A stretch of 64,000 nt of DNA. Origin: Chloroflexota bacterium (lineage in GTDB: Bacteria > Chloroflexota > UBA11872). Made by a program: the position numbers and the translations under genes. The DNA is taken from contig JAJEDE010000002.1 of the NCBI GenBank assembly GCA_022821645.1, positions 1 through 64,000 on the forward strand. Reading direction: 5' to 3'. Below the pieces are notes generated by a model. The model was not told the origin of the DNA. It saw only the letters and a program-made list of their open reading frames with translations, and did not search any database. Within the stretch, counting starts at the first letter, position 1. The number at the start of each line of letters is the position of its first letter. Shown piece by piece: positions 42,157 to 51,094 of the stretch.

Positions 42157-44991
42157 TCAAAACCTGCCCCGAGGCGAAGCTATGGGACCTGAGGTTGGAC
42201 GGACGCCAAGCTCTCCCTGGTAGACCTCGTACGATGCGTCGCCACCTTCCGAAATTGAGATCTTGGCAACTGGAACCAGGGCCACGAGGCGATAGTCGTC
42301 CCGCAGGCGGACGCTCAGCAGCCAGACGCCCGGGCCGAGCCCGTCGCCAGCCGACGGAAGGGCGACCAGGCTCGACTCATGATCTCGTAGCGCCAACTGA
42401 CCCGCCTTTGGGTCGTACTCGTAGCGATGCACCAGCGTCCCTGATTGTGGTGCAATCTGCCCGGCGAACCACTGGGGGCTTCGGTCGATCGGCCAGCTGT
42501 CAGGAAATGCCCAGGGCGACGAATCCGCCCGCGTCACCACCCAGTCCTGACCTGTCCATCCCTCAGCATTCAGATTGGCGAGAGTTGCGGTGAATGCCAG
42601 CCGGCCATTGGTCGTTCGCCAGTCGGAAACTTCCACCCGGAACGGGCGAGGCGGTGGTTCCATGACCGACCCAGCCGTGCCGTTCAACGAGTAGACGGCG
42701 ATCTCGCTGTTCCGGAAAATCGGATGCCGCCATTCGGGCGGCAGCATGGCAGGCGCCAGGCGAGCCGAAACTACGGCAAAGTCAGGCACGGTGCGGCCGA
42801 GCGGTTCCGGTCGAATGTCCGAACTCAGCGGCAGGTCCCGAACGCGCAAGCTGGACCGGCTGCCTTGATCTACGAACTCGGCTTCTGGCATCGCTGCCGC
42901 GGCGCGTGCGATGTTCAAAGGGTCAGTCGCTGGGGACAGGTAGACCGTTGACCCTTCCGGTATTGCCATCCGCAGCGTCTCGTACGACTCTTGGTCTGGC
43001 CGTGCTTCAAGCCCCTGGAACGCGGCGCGCACCCGGTAAATCGAGTCCGTGCCGACGCGGATCAGCGGTTCAAACAGACCGGGATCGGCCAGCCAGCGTC
43101 GTGCTCGTTCTGGAAGCGTAGCGACCCACGAGTCGGGCGCGTGAACGTGCTCGATTTGCAGTCTTGCGATGGCCGCAGGTTCGAGGTAGCGGATCGAGTC
43201 CAGGTACTCCGGGCCGTAGGTTGCCCGTCCGTGTGGGAATCGGGTGAATCCTGCGGCGTTGGGCCGGCCGGTCGCCATCGTCAGTGCAAGTGGTGTTGGT
43301 GAGAGGATGCGCGCTTCGGCAGAAGTGTGTTCGCGAATCCAGGCGATGACTTCGTCGGCTAGCTGGTCTTGGGGGGAGTAGCGCCCCATGTACCAGTACC
43401 AATCGCGAAACTCGGACTGCACCGAGCCTGCGTTTGCAATTTGCACACCGTGACCGACTGCCAGGCCAAGACTCCGCGCCGGCGCGGCTACCGTTGGCCA
43501 GGTCACCAGTCCAATCACCACAGCTGCAACGCCAAGGCTCCGCAGGCGAGGTAACGCCGCGAGACGAAGAGCCAGCGCCAGCACGAACGCCAGCAGCGCA
43601 AAGTTCCTGGCATGCCCGTCGAATCGAGCTACGTCATGCGGCGCCGCCTCGTATCGAAGCGTCAGTGCGCCAATCAAGAACACCAGGCTTGCGCCTGCCA
43701 GCACGAGCACAAGCCGATTGCGATAAGCAAGCACGCAGGCAACGCTGGCCACCACCGCCGTGCCAATGTTCAGGAGGCCAAGTCCACCTGGCTGCGTGGC
43801 AATCGAGACGAGTGCGCCGCGGTCACGTGGATCGAGCAGCCAGCCGAGGGTCAGGTCGCCACCGCCCCCAGACCCGGTCAGGACACCCGTTAGGACGCCA
43901 CCGCTTCCAGCTAGGAGCCCCGCTGCAAGTGCCGGCCCAGCGGCAGCGCGAAGTGTCGCGGGGGGTACGTTAGAGCCGACGCCTCGATCTCGCACGAGTC
44001 GCCCGACCTCAATCGCCGCCCAGAGGGCCAGGGCAACTGGTGCAACTGTTTCGTCCACAAGTCCCAGAAATCCAATGAGCACTGCAAGAACGACCGCGCG
44101 CGGCCACGGTCTGCTTTTCGAAGCGGCAACCCGTTCCAGGACCACGATGGCCAGCGCGTACCCAAATGGAAACAGAGGCTTCCAGATGTTTGGGGGAACG
44201 CCGTGCTGCTCGGAGGGCCAGGGAAGTTCGACACTTGGCCAGAAGGCATCGGTCAACGCGGCGCGCAATCCGGCCGCTGGTATGCCTGCCGGAATGGGCA
44301 CGCGCAAGAGCGAAGGCTACTCGCCAAACACGAGTGTCCAGGCCCCGGGTGCAAGCAGCAGCGGCGTTAGGGTCAGGATCCCGGCCCAGGAACCGACTCT
44401 CATGAGCAGCGCCATTACGAGTATGACGAACGCAGTCCAGGAGTAGGCGCCGAGCAACTCGGTGGTGAATCCCAAGTCTGGACCAAGTGGCGGTCGTAGC
44501 AACCCGATCAATAGGTCCATGCCGTAGTGATACGCCAGGTCAAGGTCTGGATTCCACGACCACCTGAGAGGCCATCCGCCGGCACGGATGGTGGCGGCCA
44601 GCGTGCCGTGGGCAATTTCGTCCGGAATGATCAGCAGTTGCCGGCTGGCCAGCGCCATGCAGAAGATCACGGCCATGGCGAGGCCGAAACCCATCAGCGT
44701 GCGAGCCGGCAGCCGAAGGTCACGTCGCCGCTGCCAGGCTATCCCGGCGCCGATGGCCAGAACGACGATCCAGCCCGCCAGCGCGCCCGACATCCCGGGC
44801 AGCACATGCAGGACAAAGTTGACGATCAGCCCCCACAGCGCCAGCCCAATCACCAGCCCCTGCGCCAGCGCCAGCCGATCGTCCGTCTGCCGCAGCGCGA
44901 CCCGGGCCACGACAAAACCGACGGCGGAGAGAGCAAACAATTGAGCTGCGAGCAGCAGGAGGCCGGGGAGCACCGTGGGGTCGAGAGTCAT
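42157..44991 (-). pseudogene. Large polytopic membrane protein (GT-C-like) interrupted by an in-frame TAG
   Basis: ORFs 44991-44317 (224 aa) and 44307-42157 (716 aa) lie in the same frame, separated only by TAG at 44319-44317 (LVFGE-stop-PSLLRVPIPAG), so one ~940-aa gene is interrupted. The first ~500 residues contain many membrane helices, with a large-loop motif IPDEIAHGTLAATIRAGGW and HYGMDLL after the third or fourth helix, as in GT-C glycosyltransferase-like proteins; the C-terminal ~350 residues are soluble, beta-rich and extracytoplasmic. Function unassigned. Either nonsense mutated or read through. Confidence 0.65.
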
Positions 44992-45089
44992 TCGGCGGTC
45001 GGGTGCGAATCCGACAAGACGTCAGGCTGAGGTGGCTCGCGTAAGAAACCATCGGCAGCGATACGTTGGCAGTCGTCGGTGGTCTCGAG

Positions 45090-45311
45090 GCACCGAGGGC
45101 CCAGGGTGATCACAGCTCCTGGGCCCACTTGGCCGCAAGCGCAAGCTGCCCGCCGCGCCGCCGGGCTTTGGGGGACGGGCACGAAGTAGGAACTTGGTCG
45201 CCGACCCTGGACAATTTCGCTGGTGATGCCCTGGTCGTCGAAGCGGAAGTGGCGGCGCGGTTCCTGGAAGGGGGAATTGAGCACGGGGTTCTCAATAGTG
45301 CGCGCGGTCAT
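45090..45311 (-). pseudogene. 5' fragment of a type III-like restriction endonuclease
   Basis: From ATG 45311: RTIENPVLNSPFQEPRRHFRFDDQGITSEIVQGRRPSSYFVPVPQS, matching the very N-terminus of BPTD_3080-type restriction endonucleases (NPILNSPYEEPxRHFRFD). After ~55 residues homology ends and the frame runs on without a helicase domain. The rest of the gene is missing. Confidence 0.65.
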
Positions 45312-45779
45312 GCGGAGCCGGTCTTCACTCGCGAACCGCGGCGCGGGCTGGCCAGGCTGGCAGGACGTCTGCGGAACGGTCGGATGCCGGTAGCGGTGGT
45401 GGGGACGCGTTGGACGGCGCGCAAACGATGGCGCGCATCCGCAGACGTGACCGACATGATCCGCTCTTTCGTCGCCGCCCTCGACGATTCATGCAGTCGG
45501 GAGGGGATGCCTTCCCGGTGCTTGAAGGGGCGATGTTCGGGAATCTCCACGAGCCCTACTATGTCATTGCTTCATCTTCAATGGGTTTCGGGTGCGAGGG
45601 GTGGCGGGGTGGGGAAGGAGTGAGCTGAGAGTAGTGAGAGGCGGAGGGGGAGGTTGGGAGTTCCTGGTCTGGGTGGGTTGGCAGGGGTGGCGCGTTGCCG
45701 TGGAATTGCTTGGTTGCTGCTGGGTCCCGGCCGGGGACGCCGGGATGGCGGACGGGAGGAAGACGGGCGGGGTGGAGGC
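45312..45779. other. Gap with GA/G/B/C repeats and a doubtful ORF
   Basis: A reverse ORF at 45550-45308 (VEIPEHRPFKHREGIPSRL..., 80 aa) has no recognisable domain. Then GA-rich tract (45612-45650), G (45648-45690), B (about 45707-45750) and a degraded C. The repeat block fuses in frame with the btuF remnant. Confidence 0.35.
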
Positions 45780-46194
45780 GCAGCCCCGGGTGCTGGCCCT
45801 GACGCCGTACGGGGACAGGATTTGGACGGCGGGCAAGGACTGGACGGCAGGGGGCGTGATTTCGGCGGCGGGCGGCCTGAATGTGGCGGCGGGGGCGGGT
45901 ATTGAGGGTAAGCAGACGAGGAGCCTGGAAGGCGTGATTGCGATGAATCCCGAGGTGATGGTGATTGCGTAGCCGCTGGAGTTTGGCGCGGAGGAATTAA
46001 GGCAGCGCCTGTTGGACCATGAGGGGCTGGCTGAACTACCGGCCGTGAAGCACGAGGCCATTTCCCTGGTTGAAGGCACGCACTTCACCACGCTGTTCTC
46101 CTGGAACATGCGTGGCGCCGAGGACCTGGCTCGTGTTCTCTGGCCAGAGGCGTTGGGCGATTCCGGACGCCCGGCCTTTGGCCTGGCAGGGTAG
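45780..46194 (+). pseudogene. btuF: Vitamin B12-type periplasmic binding protein remnant (btuF-like)
   Basis: PRVLALTPYGDRIWTAGKDWTAGGVISAAGGLNVAAGAGIEG is the mid/C-terminal half of a BtuF-type cobalamin/iron-siderophore binding protein. The N-terminal lobe and signal are replaced by intergenic repeats, and TAG (45970-45972) interrupts MVIA-stop-PLEFGAEEL. The same frame continues to the TAG at 46192. Confidence 0.65.
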
Positions 46195-46200
46195 GCGATA

Positions 46201-46446
46201 ATGCAGACTGAGCGGTCAGCGTCTATCCGGGCGGACGTTCTCGGCTTCCGGGTCGAGGCGAAGGCGCTGCTCGAGCGCGTGCGGCTGCACGCGGACCAGA
46301 GTTAGCTGGTCGGTCTGATTGGCCCGAATGGCGCGGGGAAGTCAACGCTTCTCCGCGCCATCGCGGGCGTATTGCGGCCGCAGGAAGGCGCGGTGTGGCT
46401 GGGATCGAGCTTGCGGGGTCCGCCGCGGAGCGGGGCGCGCAGGTGA
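46201..46446 (+). pseudogene. btuD: ABC transporter ATPase remnant (btuD-like)
   Basis: ATG 46201, with [24 protein letters not shown] (Walker A) after an in-frame TAG at 46303-46305 that replaces the usual Glu of '[11 protein letters not shown]'. It is cut off after ~80 codons, before the signature and Walker B motifs. It follows the btuF remnant by 6 bp; the permease gene is missing. Confidence 0.65.
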
Positions 46447-46615
46447 TTGCGACGGGGGTGGCGTTAGGGCTGGGACTCTGGTTCAGGCGACTGCTCGGCG
46501 GTATGACGGGCGACACGTTCGGCGCGACCAACGAGGCTGCGAGGTGACAGTCCTGGTGGCCAGATTAGCCCTGATTCAGCTGACGCCGGCGTTTGCCGGC
46601 GCACCGTTCTGGTAA
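46425..46615 (+). pseudogene. cobS: 3' fragment of cobS-like adenosylcobinamide-GDP ribazoletransferase
   Basis: [34 protein letters not shown] matches the C-terminal GGxTGDxxGAxNE signature of CobS. Frame then shifts near 46540, after which EVTVLVARLALIQL restores the family's last helix to the TAA at 46613. It abuts the btuD fragment with no cobS 5' part, so a deletion fused the two. Confidence 0.7.
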
Positions 46616-46624
46616 GGGACCGAC

Positions 46625-47263
46625 ATGAGCACCTGGTATCTCGTGCGGCACGGCGAGACCGAGTGGAATCGAACGGGCCGGATGCAGGGGCATACGGGCG
46701 TGCCGCTGAGCGCGGAGGGCCGGCGCCAGGCATCCCTGCTGGGCGAGCGGCTGCGGAGTGTGGAGTTTGCGGCGGTGTATTGCAGCGACCTTCCGCGCGC
46801 GGCGGAGACCGCTCGGATCATCGCGGCCGGCCGCGATCTTGCGATCAGGGACGAATCGGACCTTCGCGAATTCTCGTACGGCGAGTGGGAAGGGTTGACG
46901 CTGGAGGAGGTCGAGACGCGATACCCGGGCGCGCTCGCCGAGCGGATCGAGGCCGGCGGCAACCTGGGATGGACCGCGCCCGGCGGCGAGAGCGCAGTCG
47001 ATGCTATTCGCCGGGTTCGCCGCTTCACTATGCGCGCGAGTGAGAGTCTCGCGGCTGGAGAGAACATCCTGGTCGTGGCGCACGGCGGATCGTTACGCGC
47101 GCTTGCGGTCTGCCTGCTGGACCTGGCGGACTCCGACTTCTGGAAGTTCCGCGTGGACAACACCGCGGTGGCGATTGTGGCCGATCACGGCGGCAGCCGC
47201 GTGCTGGAGTCCTGGAACGACACGAGCCACCTCGCGGACGCCGATTCGGCCGATGCCTCGTGA
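46625..47263 (+). CDS. cobC: Histidine phosphatase, probable alpha-ribazole phosphatase (CobC)
   Basis: 212 aa. Phosphohistidine motif LVRHGETEWN (R8-H9-G10), second His in VVAHGGSLRAL (about 158), Arg/Glu partners in the middle (EFSYGEWEGLT). Length and sequence are those of the phosphoglycerate-mutase-like branch. The assignment to CobC rests on context: cobS remnant upstream, cobU overlapping downstream by 4 bp. In the nucleotide-loop pathway CobC removes the phosphate from the lower-ligand precursor. Intact. Confidence 0.82.
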   Translation: MSTWYLVRHGETEWNRTGRMQGHTGVPLSAEGRRQASLLGERLRSVEFAAVYCSDLPRAAETARIIAAGRDLAIRDESDLREFSYGEWEGLTLEEVETRYPGALAERIEAGGNLGWTAPGGESAVDAIRRVRRFTMRASESLAAGENILVVAHGGSLRALAVCLLDLADSDFWKFRVDNTAVAIVADHGGSRVLESWNDTSHLADADSADAS

Positions 47264-47811
47264 GCCGGCGCCTGACGCTGGTGCTGGGTGGGGTTCGGGC
47301 CGGAAAGAGTCGCTACGCGCAGGAGCTGGCGCGCGAGGGCGACCGGGTGCTGTTCGTGGCCACGGCCGAGGCCGGCGACGAGGAGATGTCCAGTCGAATC
47401 GCGGCGCACCGGGCGGAGCGGCCCAGGGGCTGGGCAACGTTGGAAGAACCGGTCGACCTCGTCACCGCTCTTGCTCCGCGTCTGCCGGACTTCGACACCG
47501 TGCTGATCGACTGTCTGACGCTGTGGGTCAGCAACCTGCTGCTTCAGGACCCGGACGATGGCGAGACGCCGGCACACATCCGGTCGCAGGCCAGTCAGCT
47601 GATCGACTTGTACGAGCGAAGCAAAGCCTCCTGGATTGTCGTCAGTAACGAGGTCGGGCTTGGCGTCATACCGGCAAGCAAACTTGGACGCGACTATGCG
47701 GATGCGCTGGGGCGGGTCAACCAACTCTTCGCGGCGGCGGCGGATGAGGCGATCGTGATGTTTGCGGGGTTGCCGGTGAGCCTAAAGGCGCGCGGCCTCG
47801 AGAACCGATGA
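47260..47811 (+). CDS. cobU: Adenosylcobinamide kinase/guanylyltransferase (CobU)
   Basis: 183 aa, GTG start overlapping the cobC stop. P-loop GGVRAGKS (10-17), the guanylylated His50 in SRIAAHRAERP, VDCLTLWVSNLL-type segment (reading IDCLTLWVSNLL) and the VSNEVGLGVIP motif. It phosphorylates adenosylcobinamide and forms adenosylcobinamide-GDP, the substrate of CobS. Its partners cobS and cbiB are broken nearby, so the local pathway is incomplete unless functional copies lie elsewhere. Confidence 0.93.
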   Translation: MSRRLTLVLGGVRAGKSRYAQELAREGDRVLFVATAEAGDEEMSSRIAAHRAERPRGWATLEEPVDLVTALAPRLPDFDTVLIDCLTLWVSNLLLQDPDDGETPAHIRSQASQLIDLYERSKASWIVVSNEVGLGVIPASKLGRDYADALGRVNQLFAAAADEAIVMFAGLPVSLKARGLENR

Positions 47812-47861
47812 AACGCCGACGGGTGGCCGCGCGGAGCCGGTGCGAATCGGGCGGACCTCGG

Positions 47862-49331
47862 CTACGCAGCCGCGAATTGCAGGGCGCATAACCGCGCACC
47901 GCGCATGGCAATCCGCAGGCGCACGGGCCGGCCGCCGGTTGCGGGCAGCCGTTCGTTGCCAGCCCAGGTCACAACGTGCCGTATGTGATTGCCCAGCACG
48001 CGGTCGCACCTGTCCAGCGTGTATCCCTCGATGCCTCGCCCCTCGGAGTCCTGCAGCTCAATCCGCACGTCGCCGCTGGCGGATGCATCGACATTGAGCT
48101 CCAGGCGAGTGCCCGAGAAAACCAGCGGCTTCGTGATCAACTGTCCGCCGCCGTAGGCCGCCTCGGCGCTGACGAATCCGTCCAGGCGCTGCTGGGTCCA
48201 AATGACCTGGCCGGCCGGGTTGTTCCTGCGTTTGAGCCCATGCGACTGGTCGTACGCGGTCGCGTACTGGTAGATCGAGCGGTCCCGAATGAGCATGCCG
48301 AGCGCCGAATAGAGCATCCTGGATCGCGGTCCGTCGGGATCAATACGGACATAGGGTCGACGGTCCGGGCGGTCCCAGGTGATCCCGTCGCGGCTGACGG
48401 CAAGTTGAATCTCCATCAGGCCGTCGTTCCGGCGCGTCTCCGCGTCGAGGATTTCGGCCTCGGTGAAGTGCCGGTAGACCGAGAAGGTCGAGATGTAGAC
48501 GTCATCGGCCCCCGGGTACTTGACGACCGAGGGCGTGTAGATGTCCATGTCAGGTGGGTCCTGCTCGTCGAGCGCGAGCACCGTGGGAAGCTCGCTGGTG
48601 AGTCGCGGGCCACGAATATCAACCGGCGAATCGGTGAGCTGCCACCCATCCCGCGACGTGAGGTCGTCGGTTTCCCAGCGCGCGATCGCACGCCGCCAGG
48701 GCCCGTTGGCGCTCAGCGATTGCCCGTCGCGCCCGGCAGGGACCCAACTGCGGAAATACGCCACGTAACGTCCGATCCGCTCATCCCAGAAGACCTGGTT
48801 CTGCGAGTCGCCGTGCAGCGCGACGCCGTTTCCGCCCTTCCAGGCGAACCGAAGGCCATCGGGCGACACGGAATAGCCGAACCCGAGTGGACCGAGGTCC
48901 GGATCCCAGTTAAGCCAATACCCCTTGTAGCGCTCCTCCGGAGGCGCCGTGGGGTCCATCAAGACGCTCCCCGGCACCCCGGGAAGGAGGTTGTTTGAGC
49001 GGACGCCGTTGAGTTCAACGAGTCCGAGGTCCGGCTTTCGCCAATGGACGCCATCCAGCGACTCCGCATATCCCCAGCGATACGAGTGGAGATTGCCGGC
49101 ACCCATGTTGCTGGACGCGTACCACATTCGGGCCAAACCGTTGTCGTCAATCACGGAATTCATGAAGTGGATGTGGTGCTCCCAGGCCCGATCCCGGTGA
49201 ATGGCCACCCCACCGACAATCGGCGGATTCACTCGCAGCGACACATCGTCCGCTTGATCGATAAGCGAGAAGTCGATAAAGAGATGCTTTCGAGTGCCGA
49301 GATCGATTGGCTCGCTCGCGTGGCCTGTCAC
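47862..49331 (-). CDS. Five-bladed beta-propeller glycosidase-like protein (GH32/GH43-type fold)
   Basis: 489 aa from GTG 49331; the open frame reaches 49427, but the extra residues are basic and unlike the family. Repeated propeller signatures: ARMWYASSN, RWGYAESLDGVHWRKPDLG, GFGYSVSPDGLRFAWKG, VYISTFSVYRHF and LAVSRDGITWDRP, followed by a C-terminal beta-sandwich (about 400-489; RIELQDSEGRGIEGY). Such proteins are annotated as glycosyl-hydrolase-like. No clear signal peptide. Catalytic carboxylates not assigned; substrate unknown. Confidence 0.75.
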   Translation of the reverse strand: MTGHASEPIDLGTRKHLFIDFSLIDQADDVSLRVNPPIVGGVAIHRDRAWEHHIHFMNSVIDDNGLARMWYASSNMGAGNLHSYRWGYAESLDGVHWRKPDLGLVELNGVRSNNLLPGVPGSVLMDPTAPPEERYKGYWLNWDPDLGPLGFGYSVSPDGLRFAWKGGNGVALHGDSQNQVFWDERIGRYVAYFRSWVPAGRDGQSLSANGPWRRAIARWETDDLTSRDGWQLTDSPVDIRGPRLTSELPTVLALDEQDPPDMDIYTPSVVKYPGADDVYISTFSVYRHFTEAEILDAETRRNDGLMEIQLAVSRDGITWDRPDRRPYVRIDPDGPRSRMLYSALGMLIRDRSIYQYATAYDQSHGLKRRNNPAGQVIWTQQRLDGFVSAEAAYGGGQLITKPLVFSGTRLELNVDASASGDVRIELQDSEGRGIEGYTLDRCDRVLGNHIRHVVTWAGNERLPATGGRPVRLRIAMRGARLCALQFAAA

Positions 49332-49574
49332 ATTCCTGCCTCGACTTTTATTGCCGTCTGGGTCCTGGCCTGTGCGCCGCGGTGATCCGGAGACGCGCAC
49401 TGCCAGCCAGATCGTGCCGCGAGCCAAACCCTAATACAAGGTTCGAGGCCGAAGCCGCGGCTCGACGGTTCCGGGTGTCTGAACGCTTCCCCGAGGTCAT
49501 GTTCGCGCGAAGCGAGCGGCGGCACACCCGCCAATCCCCGGTGGCTGAATCGAATCCGCAATGCCGGGCTGCGG

Positions 49575-49847
49575 TCAGGCGGTGGGAACCACCGTCCGTC
49601 GCCTGCCTCGATACACAACGGCGCCACCGCCAATTATTCGGCAGTCGTGAATCGCCACGATTTCCGGCAGCCGCTGTCGTGCCGAATGTGCGGCCCATGT
49701 GATTCGCTCGGCGTCGGCATCGAAGAGCATGCCGATGACGGTGCCGCTGTGGGCGACATTCACCCCGACCGCTCCGGCCGCGCGGCCGAGTTCCAGTGCG
49801 GCCGGCAACTGCGGCTTGGGCAGGACCGCCTGGATGGCGAGCCCGCC
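49575..49847 (-). pseudogene. pduX: 3' fragment of a PduX-like L-threonine kinase
   Basis: Reverse frame: AIQAVLPKPQLPAALELGRAAGAVGVNVAHSGTVIGMLFDAD, the C-terminal GHMP-kinase segment of PduX-type L-threonine kinases used in cobalamin side-chain synthesis. Its 5' part is replaced by an IS481-like transposase fragment at about 49848. The rest of 49332-49574 has no gene. Confidence 0.6.
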
Positions 49848-50238
49848 GGCAGCGGCTGGACGCCATGGCGGGCCATCTGCACGCGCAGCTTGCGGCCGCC
49901 CCAGGTGGGGTGCCGCGCGCGCAGCGCCAGCACGGCTCGCTCGATGGCCGGGGCGGTCCGCGCCGGACTGCGGTGCGGCCGCCGCGAGCGGTCCTGCAAG
50001 CGCGCCGGCCCTTCAGCCGCGTAGCGCCACAGCCACTTGTCGCCGGTCATCGGGGCGATCCCAACGTGGCGGCACAACGCCCGCCGGTTTGCGCCGGGCT
50101 GTTGCGCCAGCGCCACGAACTCCGCCCGGTGCTCCGTCATCGATCGATCCTCGAACGGCACCGGCCCATAACCTCATGGCTCCCCAATGTGTCCACCATG
50201 TCTCCGAACGGGTGTTCACGATGTCTCCGGTCTGCACA
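49848..50238 (-). mobile_element. IS481-like element, right-end fragment with transposase N-terminus
   Basis: ATG 50140: MTEHRAEFVALAQQPGANRRALCRHVGIAPMTGDKWLWRY, the N-terminal HTH of IS481 transposases, continuing to RHPTWGGRKLRV and stopping where the pduX remnant begins. The terminal repeat at 50161-50238 matches 36920-36996 and, inverted, 39747. The DDE domain is missing; the complementary C-terminal piece lies at 39747-40030. Confidence 0.65.
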
Positions 50239-50339
50239 GGGAGAGGGTTGGGGCGAGGGTCTTTCGCGCACCCAACCTTGGGTAATGCAACGGTCTCTCC
50301 TCGGGGAGATGCCGCGAAAGAGCGGTTCTCCGCGCCCGG

Positions 50340-50890
50340 TACGCCGAAGAACGCAAAGGCCAAACAGGGCGCAATACCACTATCGGTAGAGTATTCGGCA
50401 ACGAACTCAATAGCCGCGGCGGCCACCAAGGTTGGACTAAGCGACGATGCGTAGCGGCATACCAGGTTTCGAAGGCTCGAATGCGCGGCATTTGGCTGTC
50501 CGCGTGAAAGTTCTTGCCCGGCTGCGAGCGCCGCAGATTGAAGCCCAGTGACTTTGAACGTGGTTCGCAGCAACGCGGCACCACCAAGGATGTAAGCAAG
50601 AGGATGAATCGATTCCAGTGCGGTCATTGCATTTCACGCCAATATCGTGGCGGATCCGACAACGGCCAGGCGGGATTGCGATTATGGCTTTCTCTACCGA
50701 ATCCAAGCCGCCATGCGGCGTTCGCCGGTCCGACGACCACACGTGTCCGGCTATGACGCCAAAGATCCTCCGCAGCACCCAACGCCGGCGCTTCCACCGG
50801 TGAGTCACCAGCGCTGATGGAGATCAAGGCTGCCGACGGCGGGACGTGATCCAGTGGATCAAGGTGTCGAAAGTTCAATTCAACTCCGAA
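50340..50890 (-). pseudogene. cbiB: Degenerate cbiB/cobD-like adenosylcobinamide-phosphate synthase
   Basis: Reverse strand from 50627: LLRTTFKVTGLQSAALAAGQELSRGQPNAAHSSLRNLVCRYASSL, then AAAIEFVAEYSTDSGIAPCLAFAFFGVPGAE, matching the CbiB core (LKTTF..., AAIES-x-AEN-x-x-D...APL). A different frame further upstream (about 50750-50850) has SAGDSPVEAP, like the N-terminal GDPP-x-x-HP. Frame breaks and the missing 3' end show decay. Confidence 0.55.
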
Positions 50891-51094
50891 ACCTCGCCTT
50901 TCCGTTTCAGTATCAGACTGGGACAGACGACCCGTGCCGATTTTTCGGTCTGCTAGGATGCGCCCGGACTCCGCGTACCCACTCCGATGTAGCCCATAGA
51001 TCCTGCGGTCGCGCTCTCCGGTCCGGCATCCACCGGGACCGCACGGAGCGATGTCACCGCCACCTTCAGATCGCTCTTGAAGCAGACCGCTCTC
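50891..51094. other. Upstream region of the channel gene
   Basis: No supported gene. An in-frame TTG at 51077 could extend the channel by six residues, but the ATG at 51095 is preferred. Confidence 0.3.

Noticed and set aside
41882-46305. TAG recoded to an amino acid genome-wide
   Set aside because: Many intact genes here (aldo/keto reductase, terminase, sulfatase, Gfo/Idh) end at TAG, so the in-frame TAGs are best explained as nonsense mutations in decaying genes.
47260-47811. Selenoprotein-type UGA in other genes such as cobS or btuF remnants
   Set aside because: Their interruptions are TAG or frameshifts, not UGA at a redox residue, and no SECIS-like hairpin follows.
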